Source: Deltaproteobacteria bacterium (GTDB lineage Bacteria; Desulfobacterota; Binatia; HRBIN30; JACQVA1). Taken from it: a stretch of DNA of 60,530 nt. The translations under genes and the position numbers were made by a program. The notes under the pieces were generated by a model. That model saw only the letters and a program-made list of their open reading frames with translations. It did not search any database and was not told the origin of the DNA. Below, in pieces: positions 35,514 through 44,505 of this stretch (position 1 is the first letter of the stretch; each line of letters opens with the position of its first letter). The stretch is from assembly GCA_016178705.1 (NCBI GenBank), contig JACOST010000029.1:1-60530 (forward strand), given 5' to 3'.

Positions 35514-37313
35514 CTACAAGTTCAATTCGCCCACATCGATGCGGTGCTTCAACGCCGCATCGAGCCGCACATAGCTGCGCGCGCGGTCATCGCGGAAGTA
35601 GAGTGCGTCGGCAATGCGTTCCGGGTCATAGCCTTCGTCTTGCAGCCGCATCTTCGTGTGTTTGAGCGTGCCCGTGACATCCATCGCGGAGGCGAGCCGC
35701 ACGAATAGCGGGCGCGCGTAAGCCGGCAAGGTTCGCTCCGCGAACGAGTAGTACGCCGCCGGATCGAACGGCGCACCGGGCGCAAGAACCACCAGTGCCA
35801 TGCCGGCGCGGCCTTCAGTGCCGGGAACGTTCACGCCGTACACGGCCGTCTCGCTGACACCGGGCGCGCCATTGAGCAGTTCGGCGACTTCCTGCGTCGC
35901 GACGTTCTCGCCCTTCCAGCGAAACGTGTCGCCAATGCGATCGACGAAGTAGTAGTAGCCGGCCCGGTCACGCCGCAGCAGATCGCCAGTGCGCACGTAC
36001 TGATCGTTCTTCGCGAAACAGTCGCGGACGATCTTCTGCTCGTTGTGCGCTTTGCTAACGTAGCCGTCGAAACTCATCATCGTCTGCTTTCCGATGATGC
36101 TGAGCAGCTCGCCAATCTCACCGGGACGACACTCGATCATGAAGCCATCGGCGCCGCGCACTGGCGCGCCCCGTTCCGCGTCGTAGCGCACCAGTTTCAG
36201 TTGCTGATGCGTGAACGGCGCGGAGCGGCCGACCGATCCGACCCGGCCACGGCGATTCATCAGGCTCAAATTCGCTTCGGTCTGCCCGTAGGTCTCAATG
36301 ATGCGCGGAATGCCGAAGCGCTCCATGAACTGGCGCCAAATGTCGGGCCGCAAACCCGGTCCGGACGCGACGCGAATGGCGTGTTGGCGGTCGCGCGGAC
36401 TGGACGGCTGGCGCAGCAGGTAGCGACACAGCTCGCCGACGTACATGAAGTGAGTCGCGCGATGACGCTGCACATCATCGAGAAAATGGCTGGCCGAAAA
36501 CCGGCGGCGCGAGGCGAATGCCGAGCCGTTGTGAAACGCCGGCGCGAAGCCGACGAAATTCGAGTAGCCGTGATAGAGCGGCGTCGGCGCATACGAGCAA
36601 TCGTCCGGCTGCAGGCCGAGCACAATCTTGAGCGAGTTGCCGCCCATGGTGAAACGCGAATGGCGGATGATCGTCGGCTTGGGAAAGCCGGTGGTGCCCG
36701 AGGTGTAGATGTAGAGCATCACATCGGACACTTTCACGTCGGGGATGTCCGGCTCCGCGTCGCCGGCATCGGCAAGCGCTTCGGGCAATGACCGGAACGG
36801 CGTGCCGCGCAGGTCCTCTAGCGGCGCATCGGCGTAGACGACGAAGCCTTCGAGTGGCCCGAGCTCACGCAGCGCCGGCCAGCAGACCGCATCGGCGAGC
36901 ACGATGCGCGCAGTCGAACTCTGCAGCACGTGGGCAAGCGCGGCGCCACGCAGGTTGGTGTTGATCAACGCGCCGATGCTGCCAAGCTTCGCCATCGCGC
37001 CTTCGGCCATCAGCATCGCCGGCGAGTTCTCCATCATGATGGCGACCGCGCCACCACGCGCGACGCCGGCACGCTTCACAAGGTTGGCGCAGCGATTCAC
37101 CCCCGCGTTGTAGGCCCCGTAAGTGACGATCTCGTCGTCCTCGAAGCGCAGGAGCACGCGGTCGGGGATGGTCTCCGCCTGTTCCCTCATGAGGTAGCCG
37201 CAGGTGCGGAAGCCCGCCGCGCCGGCCTGCTTCAGCGCATCGCCAATGCGCTTGTAGTGCGGGAGTTCGCGCAAGTCTTCGATCAATGTAACGATGCGGG
37301 AGAGCAGATCCAT
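35514..37313 (-). CDS. Long-chain acyl-CoA synthetase, FATP-like
   Basis: A 599-residue AMP-forming ligase that activates fatty acids with ATP and CoA. P-loop-like motif LYIYTSGTTGFPKPTIIRHS, the IIETYGQTEANLSLMN motif and the hinge YVRTGDLLRRDRAGYYYFVD followed by GDTFRWKGENVATQEVAELL. The last pattern (DTFRWKGENV) is characteristic of the fatty-acid-transport-protein/very-long-chain branch. No signal peptide. SagB-like and kinase genes lie upstream on the same strand, with an 82-base gap before this start. Confidence 0.92.
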   Translation of the reverse strand: MDLLSRIVTLIEDLRELPHYKRIGDALKQAGAAGFRTCGYLMREQAETIPDRVLLRFEDDEIVTYGAYNAGVNRCANLVKRAGVARGGAVAIMMENSPAMLMAEGAMAKLGSIGALINTNLRGAALAHVLQSSTARIVLADAVCWPALRELGPLEGFVVYADAPLEDLRGTPFRSLPEALADAGDAEPDIPDVKVSDVMLYIYTSGTTGFPKPTIIRHSRFTMGGNSLKIVLGLQPDDCSYAPTPLYHGYSNFVGFAPAFHNGSAFASRRRFSASHFLDDVQRHRATHFMYVGELCRYLLRQPSSPRDRQHAIRVASGPGLRPDIWRQFMERFGIPRIIETYGQTEANLSLMNRRGRVGSVGRSAPFTHQQLKLVRYDAERGAPVRGADGFMIECRPGEIGELLSIIGKQTMMSFDGYVSKAHNEQKIVRDCFAKNDQYVRTGDLLRRDRAGYYYFVDRIGDTFRWKGENVATQEVAELLNGAPGVSETAVYGVNVPGTEGRAGMALVVLAPGAPFDPAAYYSFAERTLPAYARPLFVRLASAMDVTGTLKHTKMRLQDEGYDPERIADALYFRDDRARSYVRLDAALKHRIDVGELNL

Positions 37314-37395
37314 GACCGCGCGTCTCTTACGGTGTGCGCGCCCACATGGTCAAGCGCGTGCAGCACCGCTGCGGCAGCGCGGCGGCGGCCGCGAT

Positions 37396-38949
37396 TCACA
37401 ACGTCAGCGGTGCGCGCCGGGGGATGGGGCGGCCAATTGCCATCAGGAACATCACGCTCTTGCCCGCAGCGTGCGGCGAAAAGAAGTCGACCACATCGTC
37501 ATCGAAGAACGTGAGGCCGGTGGCACCGATGCCGAGCGCGAACGACGCGAGATACGCCTTGCCACCGCCGATCGCCGCTTCCAGTTGCGCGGCGCGATAG
37601 CCCCGGTCGCCGAAACGCGCGAGCACCGATCGCAAATCGACGAGCCAGTAGAGATTCACCGCCGCATCGGCTGCCAGCGGTTGGCTGAGATCGAGCTGAC
37701 CCGCGTCGCGACGGAAGTCGCCTGCCCGCAGGAGTGCGAGCGCGTCGCGGTCGCGATCGAACACGTACGCACCCGGCGCGAGCCCATCGACGGCGTTGAC
37801 GATGAGATACACCTCGCTCAGCGTGGTGCCGGGCTCCAAAAAGTCGGCGACGACGCCGCGTGTAATCGTGCGCAACAGAGTGGAGAGCGGAGCGAATCCG
37901 ATCGCGTCGTGCGCGAACTCCCGCGTCGAGCCGCGCCGCAGGATGACTTTCTCGATGGGCTCCGCGGATGCGGCGAGTGACGGCACGAGCGAAACGTGCG
38001 CGCCGGCCGAGGTGAACCGCGGCAATGGCGCCAATGCGCCTCGCCATGCCGCGACATCGTCGACAGACGCGAGCGACGACGCCGCGTGCACCGCCCGAAT
38101 CGCAGGGTACTCCACTTCACGCGACGACAGCGGCACCGTCTCCAACTCGAGCGGAACGACCGGTGGGGTCGCGGGCGCTGACCCAGCGCCGCGGCTGAGC
38201 GCAACCAGAGCGAGCGTCACTTCGCGCTCATCGTCAAGATCCAGCAGTTGGTTGAGCTGTTCGTCGACGAAGCCGAGGACAAGGTGCGCCGGCAGATCGC
38301 GCGCGGCCGCCACCGCGAACAGGTTGGCGAGCAGTGTGCCGCTGTCCCAAAAGCAGTGGCGATAGGTCCGCGCCTGATACTTCCAGGCGTTGCGCCAGAA
38401 CGTACTGGTACACGCGATGATCGCGGGTGCGGCGGCGATGGCCGGTTGGTTGCCGCTGGCGCTGACGACCGCCGCGCGAAAATCGCCCGCCCGCAATTGG
38501 CGCAGCGCGAAATCGTGCGGACTGAAATGATAGACGCCGGCGGTCAGCTCGGGCAGCTCACCGCAAATGAGGTACAGATCGATATGATGCAGATTGCCGG
38601 TACACGCCTGCGCGCGGAAAAACACTTCACGGCCGGGATACGAGCGGCGCCGCAAGACGCCGGCGGTGAAGTGGAACACAGGCGCCAGCGTCGCGAGATC
38701 GAGCTCCCGGCCGTCGCTATCCACGGGAGGATCATCCGCGATCGTCTCGAGCGCCGAGCGCCGCGACGTCGCGAAGTCGCGCGGCAACGGGATCGGCGGC
38801 AGCTGCGGATACACCTTGAATGGCAGCGGCATAATGTCCCACTCGAGCATGTGCCGTGAGCGACGCACGCTGGCTACCGAATGCTTGGTGGCCTCGTGGT
38901 ACGCCCATGCTGCGGTGTGCACTACGGCCGCGTGCTCCCGATCATCCAC
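37396..38949 (-). CDS. Double nitroreductase-fold protein (SagB/ThcOx family)
   Basis: A 517-residue protein of two flavin-type nitroreductase domains (about 50-255 and 310-510). Opening AWAYHEATKHSVASVRRSRH and PLPFKVYPQLPPIPLP are typical of SagB-type dehydrogenases. Each half has an FMN-site-like arginine segment (SYPGREVFF; RRGSTREFAHDA) and a Gly-rich end (GTLLANLFAVAAARDLPAHL; GKAYLASFALGIGATGLTFF). SagB enzymes oxidise azolines in peptide natural products, but no cyclodehydratase or precursor peptide is nearby, so this is probably a stand-alone member with unknown substrate. The kinase gene ends 66 bases upstream. Confidence 0.85.
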   Translation of the reverse strand: MDDREHAAVVHTAAWAYHEATKHSVASVRRSRHMLEWDIMPLPFKVYPQLPPIPLPRDFATSRRSALETIADDPPVDSDGRELDLATLAPVFHFTAGVLRRRSYPGREVFFRAQACTGNLHHIDLYLICGELPELTAGVYHFSPHDFALRQLRAGDFRAAVVSASGNQPAIAAAPAIIACTSTFWRNAWKYQARTYRHCFWDSGTLLANLFAVAAARDLPAHLVLGFVDEQLNQLLDLDDEREVTLALVALSRGAGSAPATPPVVPLELETVPLSSREVEYPAIRAVHAASSLASVDDVAAWRGALAPLPRFTSAGAHVSLVPSLAASAEPIEKVILRRGSTREFAHDAIGFAPLSTLLRTITRGVVADFLEPGTTLSEVYLIVNAVDGLAPGAYVFDRDRDALALLRAGDFRRDAGQLDLSQPLAADAAVNLYWLVDLRSVLARFGDRGYRAAQLEAAIGGGKAYLASFALGIGATGLTFFDDDVVDFFSPHAAGKSVMFLMAIGRPIPRRAPLTL

Positions 38950-39015
38950 GACGCGAGCTTACACCGTTCGCACATACCCGAACAGCCGCCGCAGGCTGCT
39001 CGGAATTGGGACGCG

Positions 39016-41613
39016 TCAGGCGGCGACAGCTTGCTTCAGGTTCGGGCTCAACGGAAGCCAGACGCGGAAGTTGGATCCCTGCCCCACTGTGCTTTCAACG
39101 CTGACGTGACCACCGAGCAACTCCAACAACCGGCGCACAATGTGAAGCCCCAAGCCGACGCCGCCAAAGCGACGCGTCGCCGAACCGTCGCCCTGGCGGA
39201 AGGGCTCGAAAATGATCGCCACCGTCTCCGGCGCGATGCCGATGCCGGTATCGCTCACCGCGACCTCGATGCCATCCGCCTGCGGCTGGATGTCGACCGT
39301 TACCCCGCCCTGCTCGGTGAACTTGAAGGCGTTGAGGATCAGGTTCTTGAGGACGACTTTCAGCTTCGCTGGGTCGCTGTGGAGCACCGGCAGATCGGGG
39401 GCCATGCGCCACTGGCAGTAGAGCCCGTTGCGCGTGCCCACCTCGCGGGTCTCGGCGTCCAGCTCGGCCGCCAGCGAGTGCAGGCTGATCGTCCGCAGAT
39501 CAAGCGACAGGCGCCCGGCGTCGAGGCGGCTGAGGTCCAACGTGTCGCTGACCAGCGTCAGCAGCTCGGCCGTGCTCTTTTGGATGCGCTGCAGGCTGTC
39601 GGCTTGATCCGGACTGAGGCTGCCAAACACGCCCTCGAGCAGCAGCTCGTTGTACCCCGTGATGATGTTCAGCGGCGTGCGGAGTTCGTGCGACATGGTG
39701 GCTACGAATTCTGATTTCAGGCGATCCGCTCGCTTGAGCTCTTCGACGAGCCGCGCGTTCTCGATCGCCAGCGACGCCACATGGGCGATGCCGCGAGCCA
39801 GCTGCTCTTGTCGCGGCGTCGGCCCCGCGCAGTCATCACTCTGGCAAGCGACGAGGACTCCCACGATCTCGCGGCCCCGGCGCAGAGCGCCGTAGAGGGC
39901 CGCATGGACACCGGCCTCCCGCTGCAACGCCGCCAGCGGGAGCGGCTGGGCCGCCGCGGTCGATAGCAGCGCGACGTCATCGCCAGCGAGCGCGTCCACC
40001 ACCGCCGCTCGGGTGAGTTTGGGAAACGCCACTCCTGCGCTGCCCTTCATCGCATGACACGCCGACATCTCCACGAACGAGTCCTCCGCGGGCCGCCACA
40101 TCAACACGTGGCTCGCGCTACACCCGAGTGTATCCACTGTGACACGACAGAGGAGATCGAGGAGGAGCGGTGTATCGAGCACTGCGATCAACTCCCGCCC
40201 GACGCTGGCAAGCGCCGCCGCGACTTCCGCTTGCTCCCGTTGTCCTTGGTACATCTCCGCGGCATCGATCGCCACCGCCAGCTGGCGCGCGATCCCCTCG
40301 CAGAGCGTCACTTGATCCGCATCAAACGCGCGGCCGGCGCCAGCGTGCGCGGCGACCAACGTACCGAGGTGCCGGCCATGGACGCGCATCGGCACGGCCA
40401 CCAAGGCTGTGATGCCGAAGCGTTGCCACAGCGCGGCCGGTACCCACGACTGCGCAACCATCTCATTCAACACCAGCGTCTGCCCGTGGCCGAGCGCGCG
40501 AGTCACCGGCTGATCGCGCTGAAATCGCAGCGCCGTCAAGTCGGCGAGTTGGTCCGGCGGCACACCGCAATGGGCACGGAGCCCGACGGTATTCGTGATG
40601 GGATCAGTGAAGAACGTGGCCACGCGGTCACACGGCAACACCGCGGCCGTGCATCGCTGCACTCGGTTGATCAACTCATCGAGATCCAACGTGCCGCTGA
40701 TGTCACTCGCGATTTCGAGCAACACGCCCGCGCGCTGCTGCGCCCGCTTGCGCTCGGTGACGTCGCGGGCGATGCCCTCGACCCCGACGGGTTGACGATC
40801 GCGATAAACCAAGCGCGTGTTCACTTCGACGGTGACCCGGCGACCGGCTTTGGTGATGAGATCGATCTCGTAGGCCGGAGGCTTCTCGCCCGCCAACTGA
40901 CGGGCGATGGTCTGTAGCGCGAGCGGCAGATGCTCGGGGGTAATGATCTGCGTGATATTCAACCCGATCACCTCTTGTCGACGGTAGCCACTGATGCGTT
41001 CGGCGGCTTGATTGATCGATGTGAAGTTGCCCGCCAGATCGTGTGTATAAACAATGTCGTTCGCGTTCTCGACCAGCTCGCGGTAGCGCTCTTCGCTCAC
41101 GCGCAGCGCCAGCTCCGCACGCTGGCGCGCGCGCCGGATCTCCGTGTCGCGCAACTCACGCGCCACCGCCGGCAACAGGCGGCCCAAATTGGCCTTGTCG
41201 ATGAAGTCGCGGGCACCTGCCTCCATCGCCGCGATCGCCAGACGCTCGTCGATCATGCCCGAGACGATGATGCAGGGCACATCAACCCCACTGCGGGTCA
41301 CGACCCGCAGCGCCTCGGGCGCATCGAAGTTGGGCATGCGGTGATCGACCACGATGAGATCCCACGGTTGGCGGGTGACGGCCGCTTCCATCGCCGCCGC
41401 CGTATCCATCCGCTCATAGATGACGTCGTAGCCGCCACGCCGCAATTCGCGCAACGACAACTCCACGTCGTCGTCGGAATCCTCGGCGAACAACACCCGC
41501 AGCGGTCGCGCGGCACGCAGCCCGCGCGGTACCGCGGCCGGCGGCTCCGCAACGCGGCCGGCATCCAATACACCGGCTCGCTCAATCGATCGTCGTGTCG
41601 AGGCTGGGTGCAC
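39016..41613 (-). CDS. Receiver-PAS-GAF-GAF histidine kinase
   Basis: About 865 residues, no membrane helices. Order: receiver domain (RVLFAEDSDDDVELS; phospho-Asp in DLIVVDHRMPNFD), PAS (RYRELVENANDIVYTHD to VEGIARDVTERKRA), two GAF domains (from IASDISGTLDLDELINRV and from VGRELIAVLDTPLLLDLL), HisKA (FVATMSHELRTPLN, His near 640) and HATPase (LKNLILNAFKFTEQGG, DTGIGIAPETV, GVGLGLHIVRRLLEL). An N-terminal receiver on a kinase suggests control by another kinase. The start is unsure: the frame runs to 41805, but residues before the receiver are not protein-like; I use a GTG at 41613. A TTG at 41568 is also possible. Confidence 0.85.
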   Translation of the reverse strand: MHPASTRRSIERAGVLDAGRVAEPPAAVPRGLRAARPLRVLFAEDSDDDVELSLRELRRGGYDVIYERMDTAAAMEAAVTRQPWDLIVVDHRMPNFDAPEALRVVTRSGVDVPCIIVSGMIDERLAIAAMEAGARDFIDKANLGRLLPAVARELRDTEIRRARQRAELALRVSEERYRELVENANDIVYTHDLAGNFTSINQAAERISGYRRQEVIGLNITQIITPEHLPLALQTIARQLAGEKPPAYEIDLITKAGRRVTVEVNTRLVYRDRQPVGVEGIARDVTERKRAQQRAGVLLEIASDISGTLDLDELINRVQRCTAAVLPCDRVATFFTDPITNTVGLRAHCGVPPDQLADLTALRFQRDQPVTRALGHGQTLVLNEMVAQSWVPAALWQRFGITALVAVPMRVHGRHLGTLVAAHAGAGRAFDADQVTLCEGIARQLAVAIDAAEMYQGQREQAEVAAALASVGRELIAVLDTPLLLDLLCRVTVDTLGCSASHVLMWRPAEDSFVEMSACHAMKGSAGVAFPKLTRAAVVDALAGDDVALLSTAAAQPLPLAALQREAGVHAALYGALRRGREIVGVLVACQSDDCAGPTPRQEQLARGIAHVASLAIENARLVEELKRADRLKSEFVATMSHELRTPLNIITGYNELLLEGVFGSLSPDQADSLQRIQKSTAELLTLVSDTLDLSRLDAGRLSLDLRTISLHSLAAELDAETREVGTRNGLYCQWRMAPDLPVLHSDPAKLKVVLKNLILNAFKFTEQGGVTVDIQPQADGIEVAVSDTGIGIAPETVAIIFEPFRQGDGSATRRFGGVGLGLHIVRRLLELLGGHVSVESTVGQGSNFRVWLPLSPNLKQAVAA

Positions 41614-41830
41614 ACTGATCGCCGCAGCAAGTGACGCGCCATGAGGCCAGCGGAATGTTGGGAGTGCGGCGGCGTGAAAAGTCAGAGCGGCTTGCTCCCA
41701 TCGGCAGGCCAGGTACGCGCTGCTTCGCTGCGGCAAATTTGGCGATCCACACAACATCGTCATCCAGCTGTCATCGCAGCCGTGTTCGCGGCGTGGCCGC
41801 CGCATGGCGATTTCATGTATGATTGCACCG

Positions 41831-42052
41831 ATGGCGAAAGCTCAACGCTGCTTGATGTGCGGCGACGTGATGTATCATCTGACCAGTCTCGGCGGAGCGG
41901 TCGATGATCAATGGCCAGAGCGTCGTGCCGATGCGCGGTTCGGGACGATCCTGGTGTGTCCCCACTGCGAAGCCGAACACGTCACGACGATCGACAACAC
42001 CCCCGGCGCGGCCGGCGTCCTGCGCGTTCGCGCGCTGAAGCCCCGCGATTGA
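41831..42052 (+). CDS. Small zinc-ribbon-like protein
   Basis: A 73-residue protein with two CxxC pairs (RCLMCGDVM near residue 7, LVCPHCEAEH near 42) that could bind one zinc ion. The spacing of about 32 residues is typical of a small zinc ribbon. ATG 41831 starts MAKAQRC. Divergent from the kinase gene. Unknown function; may bind nucleic acid or a protein partner. Confidence 0.65.
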   Translation: MAKAQRCLMCGDVMYHLTSLGGAVDDQWPERRADARFGTILVCPHCEAEHVTTIDNTPGAAGVLRVRALKPRD

Positions 42053-42063
42053 AGCTTCGGCTC

Positions 42064-42115
42064 GGCCCCTCGATACGCAGCCTTCGGCTTCTACTCGGGA
42101 CTGCGACTCGGGGAA
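42064..42115. repeat. Dispersed repeat GGCCCCTCGATACG..., copy in plus orientation
   Basis: 42069-42115 matches the reverse complement of 47682-47728 in 41 of 47 bases, and the first 14 bases equal the end motif of the element at 47611-47748. It fills the gap between the zinc-ribbon gene and the stop of the F420-type oxidoreductase gene. Confidence 0.7.
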
Positions 42116-42166
42116 GCGGAACTTTTCGGGAGCCCAACCGCAGGGCTGAATCGCGAGAGTACCGCG

Positions 42167-43033
42167 CTACAGCTTGGCGATGATGCGGTCGCCGAACTCG
42201 TGCAAGCCCTTCGATAGGCCGTCTTGATCGAAACCGGGCGGCGGGATCGTCAGCCGCGTGATGCCCATATCCTGATAGCGGCGCACGGCATCGACATCCA
42301 ACTTTGGTCCGGCGCCGGTGGTCAGCTCGATGGTCTCGGGCTTGCGGCCGATCTTGGCGCATTCGTCGCGCAGGATGGCGAACAGCCTGGTCAGCGTCTC
42401 GCGATCGCCACGAGCGGGAAAAAACCCGTCGCCAAAGCGCGCGGCACGGCGCGCGGCGCCGTCGGCATGACCGCCGACGATGATCGGCACACCCGGCTGC
42501 TGCACCGGTTTCGGATTCGACTCCACGGCAGCCCACTTGTAGTACTTGCCGGCGAACGGCTTCGCTTCGGGCTGCCACAAGGAACGGATCGCGCGGATCG
42601 ACTCGGTCGTGCGCCCCGCCCGTTCCTTGAACGGCACGCCCACCGCATCGAACTCCTCTTCCAGCCAGCCGATGCCAACGCCAAGCAGCGCGCGACCGTT
42701 GGAGAGCACGTCGAGCGTGGCCATCTCTTTGGCGACATACACCGGGTGCCGCTGCGGGAGGATCATCACGCCGGTGCCGAGCCGCAACTTCTTCGTCACC
42801 GCGGCGGCAAACGCAAGCGGCAGCACCGGATCGGGAATCGGTGAGTTCTCCGGCCCGGGAATCTTGCCGCTCGAACTGTACGGATACGGCGACTGGTAGC
42901 CGACCGGGATGACGACGTGCTCGACAGTCCAGATCGATTCGACGCCGACTTCCTCCGCCGTGCGCGCGAGGTGAGCCAGGTTTTCCGGAAACATGAACGG
43001 TCCCGCATTGGCGAACATGATACCGAATTTCAT
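42167..43033 (-). CDS. LLM-class (F420-type) flavin-dependent oxidoreductase
   Basis: A 288-residue bacterial luciferase-like TIM-barrel oxidoreductase. Starts MKFGIMFANAGPFMFPENLA, with SIWTVEHVVIPVGYQSPYPY, LRLGTGVMILPQRHPVYVAK and LSNGRALLGVGIGWLEEEFD; this set is typical of the F420-dependent subgroup, though FMN use cannot be excluded. GGGAGGG precedes the start. It begins 21 bases after the DyP peroxidase stop on the same strand, so the two are likely co-expressed. Confidence 0.92.
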   Translation of the reverse strand: MKFGIMFANAGPFMFPENLAHLARTAEEVGVESIWTVEHVVIPVGYQSPYPYSSSGKIPGPENSPIPDPVLPLAFAAAVTKKLRLGTGVMILPQRHPVYVAKEMATLDVLSNGRALLGVGIGWLEEEFDAVGVPFKERAGRTTESIRAIRSLWQPEAKPFAGKYYKWAAVESNPKPVQQPGVPIIVGGHADGAARRAARFGDGFFPARGDRETLTRLFAILRDECAKIGRKPETIELTTGAGPKLDVDAVRRYQDMGITRLTIPPPGFDQDGLSKGLHEFGDRIIAKL

Positions 43034-43054
43034 CCAACCCTCCCGTCGCAGACT

Positions 43055-43978
43055 CTAGCGCGCGAGCGATTTCAGTACGGCGAGAGACGGCGCGAAAAAC
43101 GTTGCGCCCGACACCGCCTGCGTGAAGTTCATCAAATGATCGTAACGCCCGTCCCCGCTCGTGCCCATCATGCGGCCGAGCATCTTCTCGGTTGTGTCGA
43201 GCGTCTTGGTGTAGGCCAGGAAGAACAACCCCGCTTCGGACACCGTGCCGTACGGGAAGCTATGACGCACGATCTCCAGCTCTTCGCCATCCTCTTCAAT
43301 GACCACCCGGGCGATGTGCGCGCTCGCCGGCTTGACCAAGTCGGACAGTTCTTTGCTGTCCTTCTTCCGCCGACCGATGACACCCTCTTGCGCGGCCTGC
43401 GGCACCTCGACCCACTTCTTGAGATTGTGGACGTAGCGCTGCGTGAACACAAAGCTGCCACCGGCGAAGGCGCGATCCTCGGCGCCGATCAACGCTACCG
43501 CGGCACGCGCCTTGCCCTTCGGATTTTCGGTGCCGTCGATGAAGCCGGTCAGATCGCGGCCGTCGAGGTAGCGAAAGCCGTGCACCTCATCCATCACTTC
43601 GACGCGATCACCCAATTGCACCGCGATGCGCTGCGCCAGCTCGAAATTGAGATCGGGGCGCTTCGAGAGAATGTGACAGAGTAGATCACCGCCGGTCTTC
43701 GGCGCAGTGCGACCTCCAGCGCTGAGCGGTTTGAACGGCCGCAGTCCGACGGGTCGTTTGCCGGGCGAGATGACGTCCCACATTTCGGGACCGAAGCTGA
43801 TGTTGCAAACCAGCTTCGCGCGCCGATCGAGCGCGCCGACCTTGTTGATCAGCGCCGGAACGCTAGCAGCGATCCGCGCCACCTCACGACCGTTGGTCGC
43901 GCCGTCGCGCACGCGCCAAATTACAAACTGCGCATGTGGACTCGGTTCGGGAATAATTCCAGATTGGGGTTGCGGCAT
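43055..43978 (-). CDS. Dye-decolorizing (DyP-type) haem peroxidase
   Basis: A 307-residue DyP peroxidase, the short type that resembles class B (YfeX/TyrA-like). The GxxDG motif is GFIDGTENP with catalytic D148; the proximal haem His lies in PASAHIARVVI (H221) and the distal Arg in IVRHSFPYGT. No signal peptide; such enzymes are cytosolic or loaded into encapsulins, and no encapsulin gene is nearby. Start ATG 43978 follows AAAGGAG; the frame upstream is not used. Operon order: GST remnant, DyP, F420-type oxidoreductase. Confidence 0.93.
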   Translation of the reverse strand: MPQPQSGIIPEPSPHAQFVIWRVRDGATNGREVARIAASVPALINKVGALDRRAKLVCNISFGPEMWDVISPGKRPVGLRPFKPLSAGGRTAPKTGGDLLCHILSKRPDLNFELAQRIAVQLGDRVEVMDEVHGFRYLDGRDLTGFIDGTENPKGKARAAVALIGAEDRAFAGGSFVFTQRYVHNLKKWVEVPQAAQEGVIGRRKKDSKELSDLVKPASAHIARVVIEEDGEELEIVRHSFPYGTVSEAGLFFLAYTKTLDTTEKMLGRMMGTSGDGRYDHLMNFTQAVSGATFFAPSLAVLKSLAR

Positions 43979-44025
43979 TTGAGATCTCCTTTGTTCTGCT
44001 CCGTCCCCCAGCGGAAGCGGGGACC

Positions 44026-44253
44026 CTAGTGCCCTTCGGCGCGAAACTTCTCCAACCACTTGCGCCCAGACTCGGCGTCCTCGTTGCCCGGCACGTGCAA
44101 GCCACGATCGACCGCCGGCCGTGCGCGCCTAAGCTCCTTCTGTTCGTTCTCTTGCAGCTTGAGCGCGCACGCGTTGTACGGCATCTCCAGCTCTTCGAGC
44201 ATGGTGGAGGCCTTCCAGCCGTTGGGAGTCTGGGCGGTGTAGAGATCAATCAT
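44026..44253 (-). pseudogene. Glutathione S-transferase with large in-frame internal deletion
   Basis: A 75-residue frame. Residues 1-40 (MIDLYTAQTPNGWKASTMLE...) match the N-terminal thioredoxin-fold start of YghU-type GSTs. Residues 43-75 (RARPAVDRGLHVPGNEDAE...) match the very end of the same family (ARPAVQRG type). About 150 middle residues are missing, including the cis-Pro substrate loop and most of the helical domain, so it cannot fold as a GST. A full-length GST of another subgroup is at 59681. It is the first gene of the DyP operon (47-base gap) and keeps a start codon, so a short product may still be made. Confidence 0.75.
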
Positions 44254-44348
44254 GACAGTCCCCTCAATGTCGCGTACTTGTCCGAAGCGCAGCGCAAACG
44301 CAACCGGCGCGTAACGTCTACCGACAGTTAGCCCTGATTTGACAGAAG

Positions 44349-44465
44349 GTTCACCGCCGAGAACGCGGAGAGCGCCGAGAGCGAGCGTAAGGTCCGCTGC
44401 GCGCAGACCAAATCGACGTTGGGTCTGGCTTCGGGCATCCGTCGCTGCGGCTCTGCGGCTCTGCG
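44349..44465. repeat. Dispersed repeat GGTTCACCGC...GCGGAGAGCGCCGAGAG with inverted partner
   Basis: Left unit 44349-44386 (GGTTCACCGCCGAGAACGCG...) and a loosely complementary right unit 44443-44465 (CGCTGCGGCTCTGCGGCTCT) lie in the 252-base gene-free gap between the GST remnant and the FAD dehydrogenase. Same family as 60314-60400. The gap otherwise must hold both divergent promoters; I see none clearly. Confidence 0.55.
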
Positions 44466-44505
44466 TGAGCTTCTTCTTTCTTCGGATTGGTATTAGATTC
44501 ACCCG

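Noticed and set aside
37396-38949. Thiopeptide or streptolysin-like natural product cluster suggested by the SagB likeness
   Set aside because: No cyclodehydratase, precursor peptide or exporter nearby.
43055-43978. Encapsulin cargo system suggested by the DyP peroxidase
   Set aside because: No encapsulin shell gene in the neighbourhood and no obvious cargo-loading tail after VLKSLAR.
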